Virus record (IMG/VR): IMGVR_UViG_3300015374_000035
Coordinates: 1-32,452 of that record
Source: a virus
DNA length: 32,452 nucleotides
Direction: 5' to 3' (one strand)
Of this stretch, positions 1 through 7,979 are shown piece after piece (the first letter of the stretch is position 1; each line of letters starts with the position of its first letter). Position numbers and translations under genes: made by a program. The notes under the pieces were generated by a model that saw only the letters and a list, made by a program, of their open reading frames with translations, had not been told where the DNA came from and did no database searches.

Positions 1-55
1 GACGGCGAGCACGGACGCGGTCGAGATCAGCCTGCACTATCCGGCGCTCGTGTAG
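1..55 (+). CDS. 3' end of an upstream gene (partial)
   Basis: An open frame enters the window at base 2 and stops with TAG at 53-55, leaving the last 17 residues (ending in HYPALV). Its stop lies 7 bases before the ATG of the next gene, which suggests the same operon. Nothing in so short a tail allows a product to be named. In tailed phages this position, shortly before the capsid gene, is often filled by a protease, scaffold or minor capsid gene, but that is only context. Confidence 0.5.
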   Translation, partial: TASTDAVEISLHYPALV

Positions 56-62
56 CTGGGCT

Positions 63-266
63 ATGACGCCTCGCCCGCCACTGCCGATCCTGCGCGAGCT
101 GGGCCTGATCGTGATCGCGGTCGTATCGCTGGTCCTCATGGCGGTACTCCTGATCGTGGAGGACAATGTCGACCACGCGGCGCTGGTCGTGTTCTCGAAC
201 ACGGCCGCGGTGTCGGTCGGGGCGCTCGTCGGTGGGGCCACGAAACCGCCTGTCCCTCCGCCCTAG
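63..266 (+). CDS. small membrane protein, unknown function
   Basis: The 67-residue product has a strongly hydrophobic segment at about residues 12-32 (LIVIAVVSLVLMAVLLIV) and a second weaker one at about 41-58, with a short acidic turn (EDNVDH) between them and a proline-rich tail (KPPVPPP). This predicts one or two membrane spans. It begins 7 bases after the preceding gene. It is the only short hydrophobic protein I see in the window, so a holin-like role is conceivable, but it is 21 kb from the endolysin gene and its place before the capsid gene gives no support. There is no recognisable family motif. Confidence 0.55.
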   Translation: MTPRPPLPILRELGLIVIAVVSLVLMAVLLIVEDNVDHAALVVFSNTAAVSVGALVGGATKPPVPPP

Positions 267-351
267 ATCGATAGTCCGAAACAAACGATCATCGACAGCG
301 TTACTAAGCGACACGCCACTAGGCGCCTCCCTAGACGGCCAATAGGCGGGT

Positions 352-380
352 TTGAACACGCGGTGGCCGGGCCGTGCTAT
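352..380 (+). promoter_or_regulatory. sigma70-like promoter ahead of the capsid gene
   Basis: TTGAAC (352-357) and TGCTAT (375-380) are separated by exactly 17 bases, a good fit to a bacterial housekeeping promoter, and they lie in the 238-base gap (267-504) between the membrane-protein gene and the capsid gene. This would leave a leader of roughly 115-120 nt. The -10 overlaps a 7-bp inverted repeat, GGCCGGG (365-371) and CCCGGCC (384-390), which could act as an operator or leader hairpin. The rest of the gap holds no ORF, tRNA or clear terminator. Inference from sequence match only. Confidence 0.45.
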
Positions 381-504
381 CTTCCCGGCCCAGTCGTCGG
401 GTCCGTAGGGCCTCCGGCTTCGCAGGTCGCAGGCGGCCGTAGGCCGTGCTGGTGTGGCGAGCGACCCACCTGCCTGTCGCTGATCCACACGCACGGAGGA
501 CGCC

Positions 505-2256
505 GTGGACCTCGAAGCCATCCTCGCCAAGCTCGCTGAGATCGGCACCCTCACGACCGAGGAGCTGCAGGAGATCGAGGACCTGCTCCTCGATGGCCTG
601 AACGACGCCAAGTCCCGCATGGACGAGGCCTCCCGCGAGGAGAAGCGGGACATCCTCGCCGAGACCGAGAAGATCGTCGAGGCCGTGAAGGCGGTCCGGG
701 ACGAGAAGGTCAAGCGGGCGGAGGAAGACCGGCAGAACGACGAAGCGTTCGACGCGCTCGTCGAGAGCCTGCAGGAGCCCGAGGCGGCCGAGGATGAGGG
801 CCCCGAGGACGACGACGACGACACCGACGAGGACGAGCCCGAGGACCCCGAGGAGGGCGAGGGTGAGCCGTCCGTCGAGGACGAGCCGGAGCCGGTCCTC
901 GCGGCGGCCCCTACGGCGCCTCGGCAGTCGCGGGGCCCGTCGCTGGAGCAGGTCGCTGGCCGTAGCGCTGCTCGGGTTCCGGCGGCGCCGCGGCGTGACA
1001 CCGCGGTGACGGCGAAGATCGAGCTGTCCCAGGAGGGCGGCGTCCGGGTCAAGAACCGGCGGCAGGTCGTGGAGGCCTTCGTGTCGGCGCACGACCGCTA
1101 CTCGCGGGCGGCTCCGGGCGTGGAGGTCCAGGTCCCGATCGTCCACGTGGAGTGGGACTTCCCGGAGGGGCAGCAGCTCTCGGCGACGGCGACCGCGGCC
1201 GAGAACGGCGCGGTTCTCGACCGGCTGTTCGAGCCGCAGAAGCAGCAGGCGGCGCTGACCGCGGCGGGCGGTATCTGCGCCCCGTTCCCGGTCCAGTACG
1301 ACCTCCTGACTCTCGCCAGCGACGTGCGGCCGGTGCGGGCGAACCTGCCGTCGGTCGGTGCCCCGAGGGGTGGTATTCGATTCGTGCCGCCCTCGACGCT
1401 CGCCGAGATCCAGACGACGACCGCGGCGCCCGGGACGGCCGGTAGCGCGGTGTCGAAGTACACCGAGGCGATGGATATCGCCGGGAACGCGAAGCCGAAG
1501 CAGACGTTCGCCTGCAAGAGCGAGGTCGAGTGCCAGTGGTACGCGATCACGCGGATCCTGCAGTTCGGGAACTTCAACGCCCGCACGTTCCCCGAGCAGG
1601 TGGACCAGTGGGTGACGTTGACGATGGCGGCGCAGGCCCGGTTCGCTGAGACGCTGCTCCTGCAGCAGATGGCGGGCCCGACGGGTGTCCTGCAGGTCGA
1701 TTACAACGGTGGGCAGCGCAGCTTCCTACAGGGCCTCCGGGTTGCGCTGTCCCGGCAGGCGTGGGGCTACCGGCAGCGGCACCGGCTCGACCCGGGCGTG
1801 AACATCCGGGTTGCGCTCCCCGACTGGATCCACGCTGCGGTGAAGCTGGACATGGCCGAGCGGCTGGCCTACGGGAACGAGCAGCACGAGATCGCTGACT
1901 CGTGGATCGATGCCCGGATCCGTGACGCCGGGGTCAACCCCTGGTACTTCATCGACGGCGAGAACGACATCCAGGCGATGACCGCGGCGCAGACCGACGG
2001 CCCGACGCTGCCGTTCCCCCGGACGGTGATCGGCTACCTGTATGTGGAGGGGACCTGGGTTCTCCTCGATGGCGGGAGCCTGGACCTCGGGATCGTGCGG
2101 GACAGCACCCTCAACACGACGAACGATTTCCAGATGTTCGCCGAGACGTTCGAGGGCCTGTGCTTCCGTGGCTTCGAGGCGCAGCGGCTCAACATGACGC
2201 TCTGCATCAACGGCGCCTCGGCCGGCACCTACACCCCGGACGTCTGCGGGTCCTGA
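505..2256 (+). CDS. major capsid protein with scaffold-like N-terminal domain
   Basis: This 583-residue protein is the probable major capsid protein of HK97 type. Residues 1 to about 95 are highly charged and helical, like the delta or scaffold domain that is cleaved during prohead maturation. About residues 90-135 are almost continuous Asp/Glu with Pro, then an Ala/Pro linker leads to a globular part from about 165 to 583 with a capsid-like distribution of hydrophobic and Gly-rich segments. The long helix around 350-400 (ending AETLLLQQMAGPTGVL) resembles the spine-helix region. The GTG start is chosen because GGAGGA sits at 495-500 just upstream. Length exceeds a bare HK97 capsid protein by about 200 residues, fitting a fused scaffold. 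The family call comes from position and sequence character, not from a search. Confidence 0.75.
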   Translation: MDLEAILAKLAEIGTLTTEELQEIEDLLLDGLNDAKSRMDEASREEKRDILAETEKIVEAVKAVRDEKVKRAEEDRQNDEAFDALVESLQEPEAAEDEGPEDDDDDTDEDEPEDPEEGEGEPSVEDEPEPVLAAAPTAPRQSRGPSLEQVAGRSAARVPAAPRRDTAVTAKIELSQEGGVRVKNRRQVVEAFVSAHDRYSRAAPGVEVQVPIVHVEWDFPEGQQLSATATAAENGAVLDRLFEPQKQQAALTAAGGICAPFPVQYDLLTLASDVRPVRANLPSVGAPRGGIRFVPPSTLAEIQTTTAAPGTAGSAVSKYTEAMDIAGNAKPKQTFACKSEVECQWYAITRILQFGNFNARTFPEQVDQWVTLTMAAQARFAETLLLQQMAGPTGVLQVDYNGGQRSFLQGLRVALSRQAWGYRQRHRLDPGVNIRVALPDWIHAAVKLDMAERLAYGNEQHEIADSWIDARIRDAGVNPWYFIDGENDIQAMTAAQTDGPTLPFPRTVIGYLYVEGTWVLLDGGSLDLGIVRDSTLNTTNDFQMFAETFEGLCFRGFEAQRLNMTLCINGASAGTYTPDVCGS

Positions 2257-2300
2257 CCCCAGCCAGGACCTAACGGCCGTAGGGGAGCAGGAGGACACGG

Positions 2301-3218
2301 ATGGCGACAACGCCCGGACCCAAGACCCCGGTCGGTGCGCCCGCGCCCCTGCTCCCCTCTCGGTCGCTCCTACAGGCCCTCGGGACTCTGGACTCGCCGC
2401 TCGGGTGGGAAGCCGGCGTCATCCACGTCCAGGGCCGCGCAGTAGGAGCAGGGCTACTCGATTGGTGTTCGCCGGGCTCGATCGGTGCCGTCGCGGAGCA
2501 TTGCTGCGTCGGTAGCGAAACGGCGTTCATCGTGTGGGCGCCGGAGCTGCGCGGCTCGCAGAGCCTCATGGACGGCCGGACGCTCCTCGAACGGCAGGAC
2601 TCGGCCCGCTTGAACCTGGAGCGGACCCAGTCGTTCGTGATCGCCCGGGAGTTGATGTATGGGGCGTTCTCGGTCGCCGGGGCCTACGGCAACCCGTATC
2701 TCACGGACCCAGCGAACATGGACGTGATCACGACGGCGCCGCAGCCCTACCACGTGGCGTTCGACCGGATCACCGACCTGTGGGCGGAGACGATGCTCGG
2801 CGAGCGTGGCATCCTCCATGTCCCGCCGGCAGTAGCCCGGGTAGGGATCGAGGAGGGGTTCATCGTCGAGCGTGGTACGCAGCTCGTCGATGCGGGCCTC
2901 GGGAACCTGGTCGTGACCGATGCCGCCTACGCCCGGGCGCATCCTGATGGCCTCGCGGCCCGGGACCCGTTGTCGCAGATCCAGTGGATCTTCATGAGCC
3001 CGAACATCGATGTGCGCCTCGGGGATGTGGTCGTCCTCCCCGCCGACGAAGCGGAGATGCGCCAGTCGGTGAACCGGGCGACGAACAGCCTCGTTGTCCA
3101 GGCCCAACGCTTCGCGTCCTACACCTACGAGGAGCACTGCGCCTCGGACGCGACGCTCCAGGTCCTCTCGATTCCTGTCGACCTGTGCAACCGCGACTGC
3201 ATCTTCGGTGCGTCCTAG
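2301..3218 (+). CDS. capsid-region structural protein (possible minor capsid protein)
   Basis: The 305-residue product follows the capsid gene by 44 bases and has a strong AGGAGG site before its ATG. Its layout recalls proteins that many actinophages encode right after the major capsid gene: a Pro-rich N-terminus, a Cys-containing segment (EHCCVG), a central helical part around residues 90-165, then a segment with VPPAVARV and SPNIDVRLGDVVVLP, and a C-terminal stretch with NRATNSLVVQAQRF. These later parts resemble capsid-fold beta segments, so it may be a second capsid-like or vertex protein. Several cysteines near the C-terminus (DLCNRDC) are notable. A role in the virion is inferred from position. 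I do not know a defined biochemical function. Confidence 0.5.
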   Translation: MATTPGPKTPVGAPAPLLPSRSLLQALGTLDSPLGWEAGVIHVQGRAVGAGLLDWCSPGSIGAVAEHCCVGSETAFIVWAPELRGSQSLMDGRTLLERQDSARLNLERTQSFVIARELMYGAFSVAGAYGNPYLTDPANMDVITTAPQPYHVAFDRITDLWAETMLGERGILHVPPAVARVGIEEGFIVERGTQLVDAGLGNLVVTDAAYARAHPDGLAARDPLSQIQWIFMSPNIDVRLGDVVVLPADEAEMRQSVNRATNSLVVQAQRFASYTYEEHCASDATLQVLSIPVDLCNRDCIFGAS

Positions 3219-3227
3219 GAGGGACCC

Positions 3228-3896
3228 ATGACGTCTCCGTGCTTCGAGTCCATCCAGGTCGTCGCCATGCGGGTGCATCGACTCGCCGCGAGCGGCGCCG
3301 TGCTTGCGGGCGCCAAGAACGCCTACCAGTCCGCGGCCGTGGTCAACGTGGCGAACACGTTCGTTTACAGCACCGGGGCGGACATCGAGCAGAAGAACGG
3401 TGGCGGGACGCTCTGCTTGACCTACCAGGGCGAGGACAAGCTGAAGGGCGCGAACCCGTCGGTGAACCTGTGCCAGCTCGACAGCCAGCTGATCGAGATG
3501 ATGACCGGGTGGACCGCGTTGACGGACCTGTCCACGAACGTGATCGGCCTCGCGGCGCCGGCCGTGGACGCGGCGAACAAGAACGGTGTCTGCCTGGAGG
3601 CCTGGTCGCTGGCGTGGGATGGGAACCAGCAGGCGGTGGATGGGAGCTCCAATCCGCTCTACATCCGGTACTTCTGGCCTCGGGTGAAGTTCGTGGTGGG
3701 CGACTTCACGATCGAGGAAGGCGCGCTGGTCGTGCCGTTGACCGGGAAGGGCTACGGCAACACGGTCCTCACGACGGCTCGGGGTCCGGCGGGTGACTGG
3801 CCGGTCGGGGCCGGTTCGGGACCGTGGGGCTACTTCCTCGACCCGTCCGTCGTGGTGCCGACCTGCGCCTACCTGACGGCTCCGACCGGGTCCTAG
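3228..3896 (+). CDS. probable major tail (tail tube) protein
   Basis: The 222-residue product is beta-rich and resembles actinophage tail-tube proteins in the order of its segments: an N-terminal MRVHRL segment, a central GGGTLCLTYQGEDK segment, VCLEAWSLAWDG at about residues 120-131, the YIRYFWPRVKFVVGDFTIEE stretch, and a C-terminal GPAGDWPVG/GPWGYF region followed by a short variable end. It would polymerise into the tail tube around the tape measure. An AGGAGGG site precedes the ATG. It lies directly after the capsid-region genes and before the head-tail adaptor, which is earlier than in the usual lambda-like order, where it precedes the chaperones. No other gene near the chaperones is long enough to be the tube protein. 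It could instead be another capsid-associated protein. Confidence 0.6.
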   Translation: MTSPCFESIQVVAMRVHRLAASGAVLAGAKNAYQSAAVVNVANTFVYSTGADIEQKNGGGTLCLTYQGEDKLKGANPSVNLCQLDSQLIEMMTGWTALTDLSTNVIGLAAPAVDAANKNGVCLEAWSLAWDGNQQAVDGSSNPLYIRYFWPRVKFVVGDFTIEEGALVVPLTGKGYGNTVLTTARGPAGDWPVGAGSGPWGYFLDPSVVVPTCAYLTAPTGS

Positions 3897-3975
3897 CTGC
3901 GCTAGGACGAGCCGGCGTCGCCCTGGGGCACCACACCAGCTCCAGGACGGCGCCGTCTCTCGTAGGATCCGGGCT

Positions 3976-4836
3976 ATGACCGTCTCGGCTGACCTGTGCG
4001 CCCCGTGGATCGGCTACGACGAGGTCCACCACCTCAAGAAGTACGAGGGCCTGTCGGAGGACGACATCGCCCCGTGGCTGATGCCGGCGAGCGAGATCTG
4101 CTTCAGGCTCAGCGGCCGCCACTTCCAGGGTCTCTGCACCGTCACGTCGCTGCGGCCGTGCCGGAACCCGTGCTACAGCTCGGGGCGGCGGCGCGAAGCG
4201 ATCGGGTACACCCAGGAGGACTACGGCGGGTGGCTCGCCTACTGGTCCGGGCCCTGTACGTGTGGGCAGGCGCCGCTCGGCGCGTGTTCGTGCGGGTCGC
4301 TGTTCCAGCTCGACCTGTCGCCCTGGTTCCCGGTGCAGGAGATCACCGAGGTGAAGGTCGACGGCGAGGTCATTGACACGAGCCTCTACCAGCTCTATGA
4401 GGCCAGGGTCCTCACCAACGCGACACCGGTCGTCAGCCCGACGTTGACGGACGTGGAGGCGGCCGTGTCGACGGGTGGTTGGCCCGGCTGCCAGGACCTA
4501 CGCCTGCCTGACAGCGAGCCGGGGACCTGGTCGATCAGTTTCAAGTGGGGGTCCCGCCCGCCGGAGGACGCGCAGATGGCCTGCGCGATGCTGGCGGGGG
4601 AGCTAGCCCTCGCCGGGGTAGGGGCTACGGGCTGCACCCTGCCGGAGCGGGTCCAGACGGTGACCCGTCAGGGGATCACGTTCGCCCTGTTGGACCCGCA
4701 GACGTTCTTGGACGCCGGCCGGACCGGGATCTACCTGATCGACCTGTGGCTCGCCAGCATGGGGAAGGAGAGCGGCCCGGACAGCGGCGCCTCGTTGGCC
4801 TACCCCACCTCGCCGTCGGCGTTGCGGCACCGGTGA
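3976..4836 (+). CDS. head-to-tail adaptor protein (HK97 gp6/SPP1 gp15-like)
   Basis: The 286-residue protein looks like the adaptor that docks under the portal ring. The N-terminal part is helical and the C-terminal segment LPERVQTVTRQGITFALLDP followed by GRTGIYLIDLWLAS is characteristic of actinophage adaptors, where it forms the tail of the connector ring. Between residues 50 and 115 there is an unusual cluster of eight cysteines (for example PCRNPC and CTCGQAPLGACSCG), which suggests disulfide or metal stabilisation and is not typical of every family member. A 79-base gap without any ORF precedes it, and the upstream GGAT is only a weak ribosome site. Its stop overlaps the GTG of the glycosyltransferase gene (GTGA), so structural and sugar genes are translationally linked. 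Confidence 0.7.
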   Translation: MTVSADLCAPWIGYDEVHHLKKYEGLSEDDIAPWLMPASEICFRLSGRHFQGLCTVTSLRPCRNPCYSSGRRREAIGYTQEDYGGWLAYWSGPCTCGQAPLGACSCGSLFQLDLSPWFPVQEITEVKVDGEVIDTSLYQLYEARVLTNATPVVSPTLTDVEAAVSTGGWPGCQDLRLPDSEPGTWSISFKWGSRPPEDAQMACAMLAGELALAGVGATGCTLPERVQTVTRQGITFALLDPQTFLDAGRTGIYLIDLWLASMGKESGPDSGASLAYPTSPSALRHR

Positions 4837-5879
4837 ACCCGTTCGAGTCGGTGCCGCACCCGGGCCGGAAACGGGCCCGGGAGCCCGAGGGGCCGTTGAG
4901 GATCGGGGCGGTCGTCCACAAGTACCCGCCCTACCACAACGCGGGGGCGGAGTGGATGTTGCATGGGCTCCTGCGGGAGATGGTCCGCCGCGGTCACACG
5001 TGCGACGTGTTCGTCGCGCGGGGAGTGTTCTCCTCGCAGGGCTATGACGGTGTCGGGGTCCACCGTTACGTCGGGCATCGGCCCCTCGCCGGGGTCGATG
5101 TTCTGCTGACGCACCTGGACAACACGCGGGAGGCCACGGTCGTCGGTCGCCAGACCGGGGCGCCGGTCGTGCACCTGATCCACAACGACCGGCAGCTCAA
5201 GTTCCACTCGGTGCAGCCGGTCGACGCGGACCTGATCGTCGTCAACTCCTACTGGCTCAAGGCGATCTACGACACCTGGTGGCCGGGCCACATCGCCGTG
5301 GTGCATCCGCCGGTGGAGCCGGTCCGCTACCGGGTCAAGGAGTTCACGGACGACCGGGTCACGCTGATGAACCTGTCCGAGGCCAAGGGTGGGCCCTTGT
5401 TCTGGCGGCTCGCCGCGATGATGCCGCACCGCCGGTTCCTGGCGGTCGCCGGGGCCTACGCGTTGCAGGAGATCCCGCCGGAGCTTCCCCCGAACGTGAT
5501 TCTGGTCCCGAACACGGCGCATGTCGTGGAGGATGTCTACGCCCGGACGAAGATCCTGCTGATGCCGTCGTCCTATGAGAGCTGGGGCCGCTGCGCGATC
5601 GAGGCGGCGTGTTCGGGGATCCCGACGATCGCCCACGCGACGGATGGGCTTGTGGAAAGCCTGGGGACGGCGGGCCTGTTCATCCACAGGGACCATGTGA
5701 ACAGCTGGGCCCGGTCGATCGATGCGCTCTATGAAGACCGGTTCCTCTACGACACGTACTCGTGCTGGGCGTTGGAGCGGGCGGCGGCGTTGGACCCGCG
5801 TCGGAGCGACTTCGACCGGTTCGAGAAGCTCCTACGGCAGGTAGTCGCAGGCGAGATCCGCGCGACGGCAATAGCCTGA
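4833..5879 (+). CDS. GT4-type glycosyltransferase
   Basis: The 348-residue product is a GT-B fold retaining glycosyltransferase. Residues 22-40 show the N-terminal Rossmann entry with a glycine-containing donor/acceptor loop (VHKYPPYHNAGAE). The C-terminal nucleotide-sugar site contains the EX7E signature, Glu249 and Glu257 in YESWGRCAIEAACSGIPTIA, typical of GT4 enzymes. It should transfer a sugar from a nucleotide donor, and neither sugar nor acceptor can be read from the sequence. The frame is open further upstream, but that part overlaps the adaptor gene in another frame. The GTG at 4833 overlaps the adaptor stop as GTGA and gives a natural start. No signal peptide or membrane span is visible, so a cytoplasmic acceptor such as a phage structural protein is plausible. 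It is the first gene of the enzyme block. Confidence 0.85.
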   Translation: MNPFESVPHPGRKRAREPEGPLRIGAVVHKYPPYHNAGAEWMLHGLLREMVRRGHTCDVFVARGVFSSQGYDGVGVHRYVGHRPLAGVDVLLTHLDNTREATVVGRQTGAPVVHLIHNDRQLKFHSVQPVDADLIVVNSYWLKAIYDTWWPGHIAVVHPPVEPVRYRVKEFTDDRVTLMNLSEAKGGPLFWRLAAMMPHRRFLAVAGAYALQEIPPELPPNVILVPNTAHVVEDVYARTKILLMPSSYESWGRCAIEAACSGIPTIAHATDGLVESLGTAGLFIHRDHVNSWARSIDALYEDRFLYDTYSCWALERAAALDPRRSDFDRFEKLLRQVVAGEIRATAIA

Positions 5880-5965
5880 GTGCGGGCGTCCCGGGCCTGG
5901 GGCTTCGTGGGGGGAAGTCTGGGCCGTGCTCGGGCTCGGGGCGCCGTCCCACGAGAGGAGCCTGG

Positions 5966-6667
5966 ATGTTGCCCGAACGTGACCTTCACACGGCGCGTGA
6001 GTGGGCCATAGCGGCCCATGAGTTGGGCCGGAAGTCCTCGCACGGCTCGGCGCACAAGGGCCCGAAGGAGTGGGCCGCGAGCGCCTACAACGATCTCGAT
6101 CGGGTCTACGACCTGCTCGACGAGGTGACAGGGGTCACGGGCCCACGTCCCCGGGACCTAGGCGTGGTACTGGACTGGGGCTGCGGGTTCGGGCGCCTGA
6201 CCGGGGTCCTGGCGGCGACGTGCAAGTGGGTCTTCGCCGCCGACGCGTCGAGCGACGCTGTGCGTGGCTTCGAGCGGACCCACCCGAACATCTCGGAGGT
6301 CGTGACCGACATCCCGGCGCTGAGCGCCCCCGAGGGCAGCGTGGACCTCGTCGTGAGCTTCCATGTCCTCTATAGCCTCACGCCCGCGGGGGTGGCCGAG
6401 GCGATCCGGCAGCTTGCTGGGCTCCTAGCGCCGCACGGACGCCTGATCTTGGACATCCCGCATCACTACTGGGGCTACCGGCACCAGGCCGGGAAGCCGG
6501 AGGATCGGCTCCCGGGCGGGTGGTGGATCCACTCGTTCGGGGAGGTGTCACGCGCCGCGCACGCGGCGGGCCTGTGGATCGAGCATGCGCCGGAGGTCCT
6601 ACCCACCGGAGCGGTCTGGTGGGATCTCGCGATCCCGCGGCTCTGGTCGTTCGCGAGGCAGCCCTGA
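5966..6667 (+). CDS. class I SAM-dependent methyltransferase
   Basis: The 233-residue product carries SAM-binding motif I at residues 68-77 (VLDWGCGFGRLTG), an acidic residue after strand beta-2 (FAADASSDAV), and a post-I pattern SVDLVVSFHVLYSLTP typical of the Methyltransf_11/25 group. The pattern ALLAPHGRLILDIPHHYWGY matches motif III. Such enzymes methylate small molecules, sugars or proteins. The ATG is chosen for the AGAGGAG at 5954-5960, and the longer frame upstream overlaps the glycosyltransferase. An 86-base gap separates it from that gene. In this context, methylation of a glycan is the most economical guess, but the substrate is unknown. Its stop shares one base with the next ATG (TGATG). 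Confidence 0.8.
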   Translation: MLPERDLHTAREWAIAAHELGRKSSHGSAHKGPKEWAASAYNDLDRVYDLLDEVTGVTGPRPRDLGVVLDWGCGFGRLTGVLAATCKWVFAADASSDAVRGFERTHPNISEVVTDIPALSAPEGSVDLVVSFHVLYSLTPAGVAEAIRQLAGLLAPHGRLILDIPHHYWGYRHQAGKPEDRLPGGWWIHSFGEVSRAAHAAGLWIEHAPEVLPTGAVWWDLAIPRLWSFARQP

Positions 6668-7215
6668 TGGACGGCTACGGCAGCTCGGTCCTGGGGCAGT
6701 GGGACTGGATCCTGTGGGCGATCGAGTCGAGCCCCTACCCGCACCGGTTCATCCTCGATGTTGGCGCTGGTCACGGGAAGGCCGCGGTCCTGTTGCGCGA
6801 GTACCTGAACGTGAAGCCCCACTATGTCGACGCGCTCGAACCGAACCTCCATCACTCCGTCTGGTCCTATGAGGGCTCGCTCTACCGGTACGTCGAGCCG
6901 CACCTGATGCAGGACTTCGACGCGTGGTCGACGTACGACACGGTGCTGATGGCCGACGTGATCGAGCATGTCGAGGTGCCCGTAGGGTTGCAGGTCATCA
7001 ACGCGATCCCGGGGCAGGTCATCGTCAGCACCCCGACCGACGCGTTGGAGAGCGACAACACGGGCGTCCCGCCGCTGGAGCAGCACATCAGCCAGTGGAC
7101 GACCGACATGTTCTTGGACCTGGCCCGCCTCGGGCGGCGGCAGCCCCAGTTCTTCCATTGGCCGAAGGGCGACGCGCGTCAGCTCATCGTCCGGCTCGGG
7201 CCGAAGGGCCTGTAG
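6667..7215 (+). CDS. small class I methyltransferase, paralogue A
   Basis: The 182-residue product has the SAM-binding glycine loop at residues 29-38 (ILDVGAGHGK) and the later motif YDTVLMADVIEHVE, in which the DVIEH pattern is common in small-molecule and sugar methyltransferases. It starts by a one-base overlap with the previous gene. It is clearly related to the gene at 7979-8524: both share the QW-x2-IL entry, LDVGxGxGKAxVL, a VDALE/IDALE segment, YDTxLMxDVxEHx, GQVxxxTPxD, and a C-terminal LIVRLGP or WLIRLGP. The pair probably arose by duplication within the block. Substrate is not deducible. A non-catalytic SAM-binding role cannot be excluded. Confidence 0.75.
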   Translation: MDGYGSSVLGQWDWILWAIESSPYPHRFILDVGAGHGKAAVLLREYLNVKPHYVDALEPNLHHSVWSYEGSLYRYVEPHLMQDFDAWSTYDTVLMADVIEHVEVPVGLQVINAIPGQVIVSTPTDALESDNTGVPPLEQHISQWTTDMFLDLARLGRRQPQFFHWPKGDARQLIVRLGPKGL

Positions 7216-7223
7216 GAGATGCC

Positions 7224-7691
7224 ATGAACCGGAGTGAGGAGTGGTGGCAGTCGTTGGAGACGCCACGGACGCCGGCAAGGACCCGGGATCGGCTGACCAT
7301 TGGCCGGGTCAGAGCACTGGAAACGCAACCAGAAGTGCGGGCACTGGTCGAGAAGATGCTCCATCCGTATGGGTGGGAGAAGGGGGCGCTCCAGAAGTTC
7401 TGCAAGCAGGCCGCCGACGCGCTGCTCGCCGCCTACCGGGACAGGGACAGATGGAAGGCGGACGCAGCACGGCTCCTAGTGGAGCGGCACGAACAGGTTC
7501 ACGCCGAGCGGTGGGCGAAGTGCCAAGCCGAGGCCGCTCTGGTGGTTGCGGAGCGAGAGGTGGAACGGCTCCACGATGAGATCCGCGGCGTCCTCGAACG
7601 GGTCGCTACCAACAACGGCTGGTACGAGCGTCTCGTCGCGCTCGCCGCATCCCGGGAGGGCCAGGACGAGCGGCAGGTGAAGGGCAGGTAG
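7224..7691 (+). CDS. coiled-coil protein, unknown function
   Basis: The 155-residue product is mostly helical and highly charged. From about residue 55 to 130 it shows heptad-like spacing with many Arg, Glu and Ala (for example AAYRDRDRWKADAARLLVER), and there is no catalytic signature. A GGAG at 7214-7217 precedes the ATG, and a longer frame upstream is a shadow of the methyltransferase. It sits between the two paralogous methyltransferases. A similar AAYRD-x-[ED]R segment occurs in the coiled-coil gene at 26508-27092, so both may derive from a repeated phage helical module. Function is unknown. Confidence 0.6.
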   Translation: MNRSEEWWQSLETPRTPARTRDRLTIGRVRALETQPEVRALVEKMLHPYGWEKGALQKFCKQAADALLAAYRDRDRWKADAARLLVERHEQVHAERWAKCQAEAALVVAEREVERLHDEIRGVLERVATNNGWYERLVALAASREGQDERQVKGR

Positions 7692-7694
7692 GAG

Positions 7695-7979
7695 ATGCCG
7701 ACCAGCCCGTACCGTCGAGGTATCCCGGTCGCTCCGGTCCCCTCGATCGAGCAACCGCCGCCGGTCTACGACCCGGTCACGCTCGCGCTCTACCGGCTCC
7801 CGTGGGGCCAGCGGGCGTGCGGTCGTTGCGAGTTCTGGTCCCGGGAGGACGCCGCCGAGTGGGGCGAATGCCGCCGTCGGTCGCCGCTCCTTCCCGCGAC
7901 GCTGGAGGCCCTATGGCCGAGGACCCGGTGGGATCATTGGTGCGGCGAGTACGAACCCCAGTGGACCGGGGCGTCCTGA
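7695..7979 (+). CDS. small four-cysteine (metal-binding-like) protein
   Basis: The 94-residue product has a disordered Pro-rich first third and then a compact motif: CGRCEFW, GECRR, and a final DHWCGEY. The order CxxC, C, C with conserved Trp and Gly residues resembles small zinc- or iron-sulfur-type modules found in bacterial and phage hypothetical proteins. It starts 3 bases after the preceding stop and ends in a TGATG overlap with the second paralogous methyltransferase, so it is translated with the enzyme block. It might be an electron-transfer or scaffold component, but no function can be assigned. Confidence 0.6.
   Translation: MPTSPYRRGIPVAPVPSIEQPPPVYDPVTLALYRLPWGQRACGRCEFWSREDAAEWGECRRRSPLLPATLEALWPRTRWDHWCGEYEPQWTGAS

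Noticed and set aside
267-504. Possible tRNA or small RNA in the leader before the capsid gene
   Set aside because: No TTCGA-type T-loop with matching stems or CCA end, only GC-rich short repeats. No tRNA or CRISPR array was seen anywhere in the window.
4545-4832. N-terminal extension of the glycosyltransferase frame
   Set aside because: It overlaps the adaptor gene, has shadow-type composition, and the GTGA-coupled start at 4833 fits the GT4 fold.
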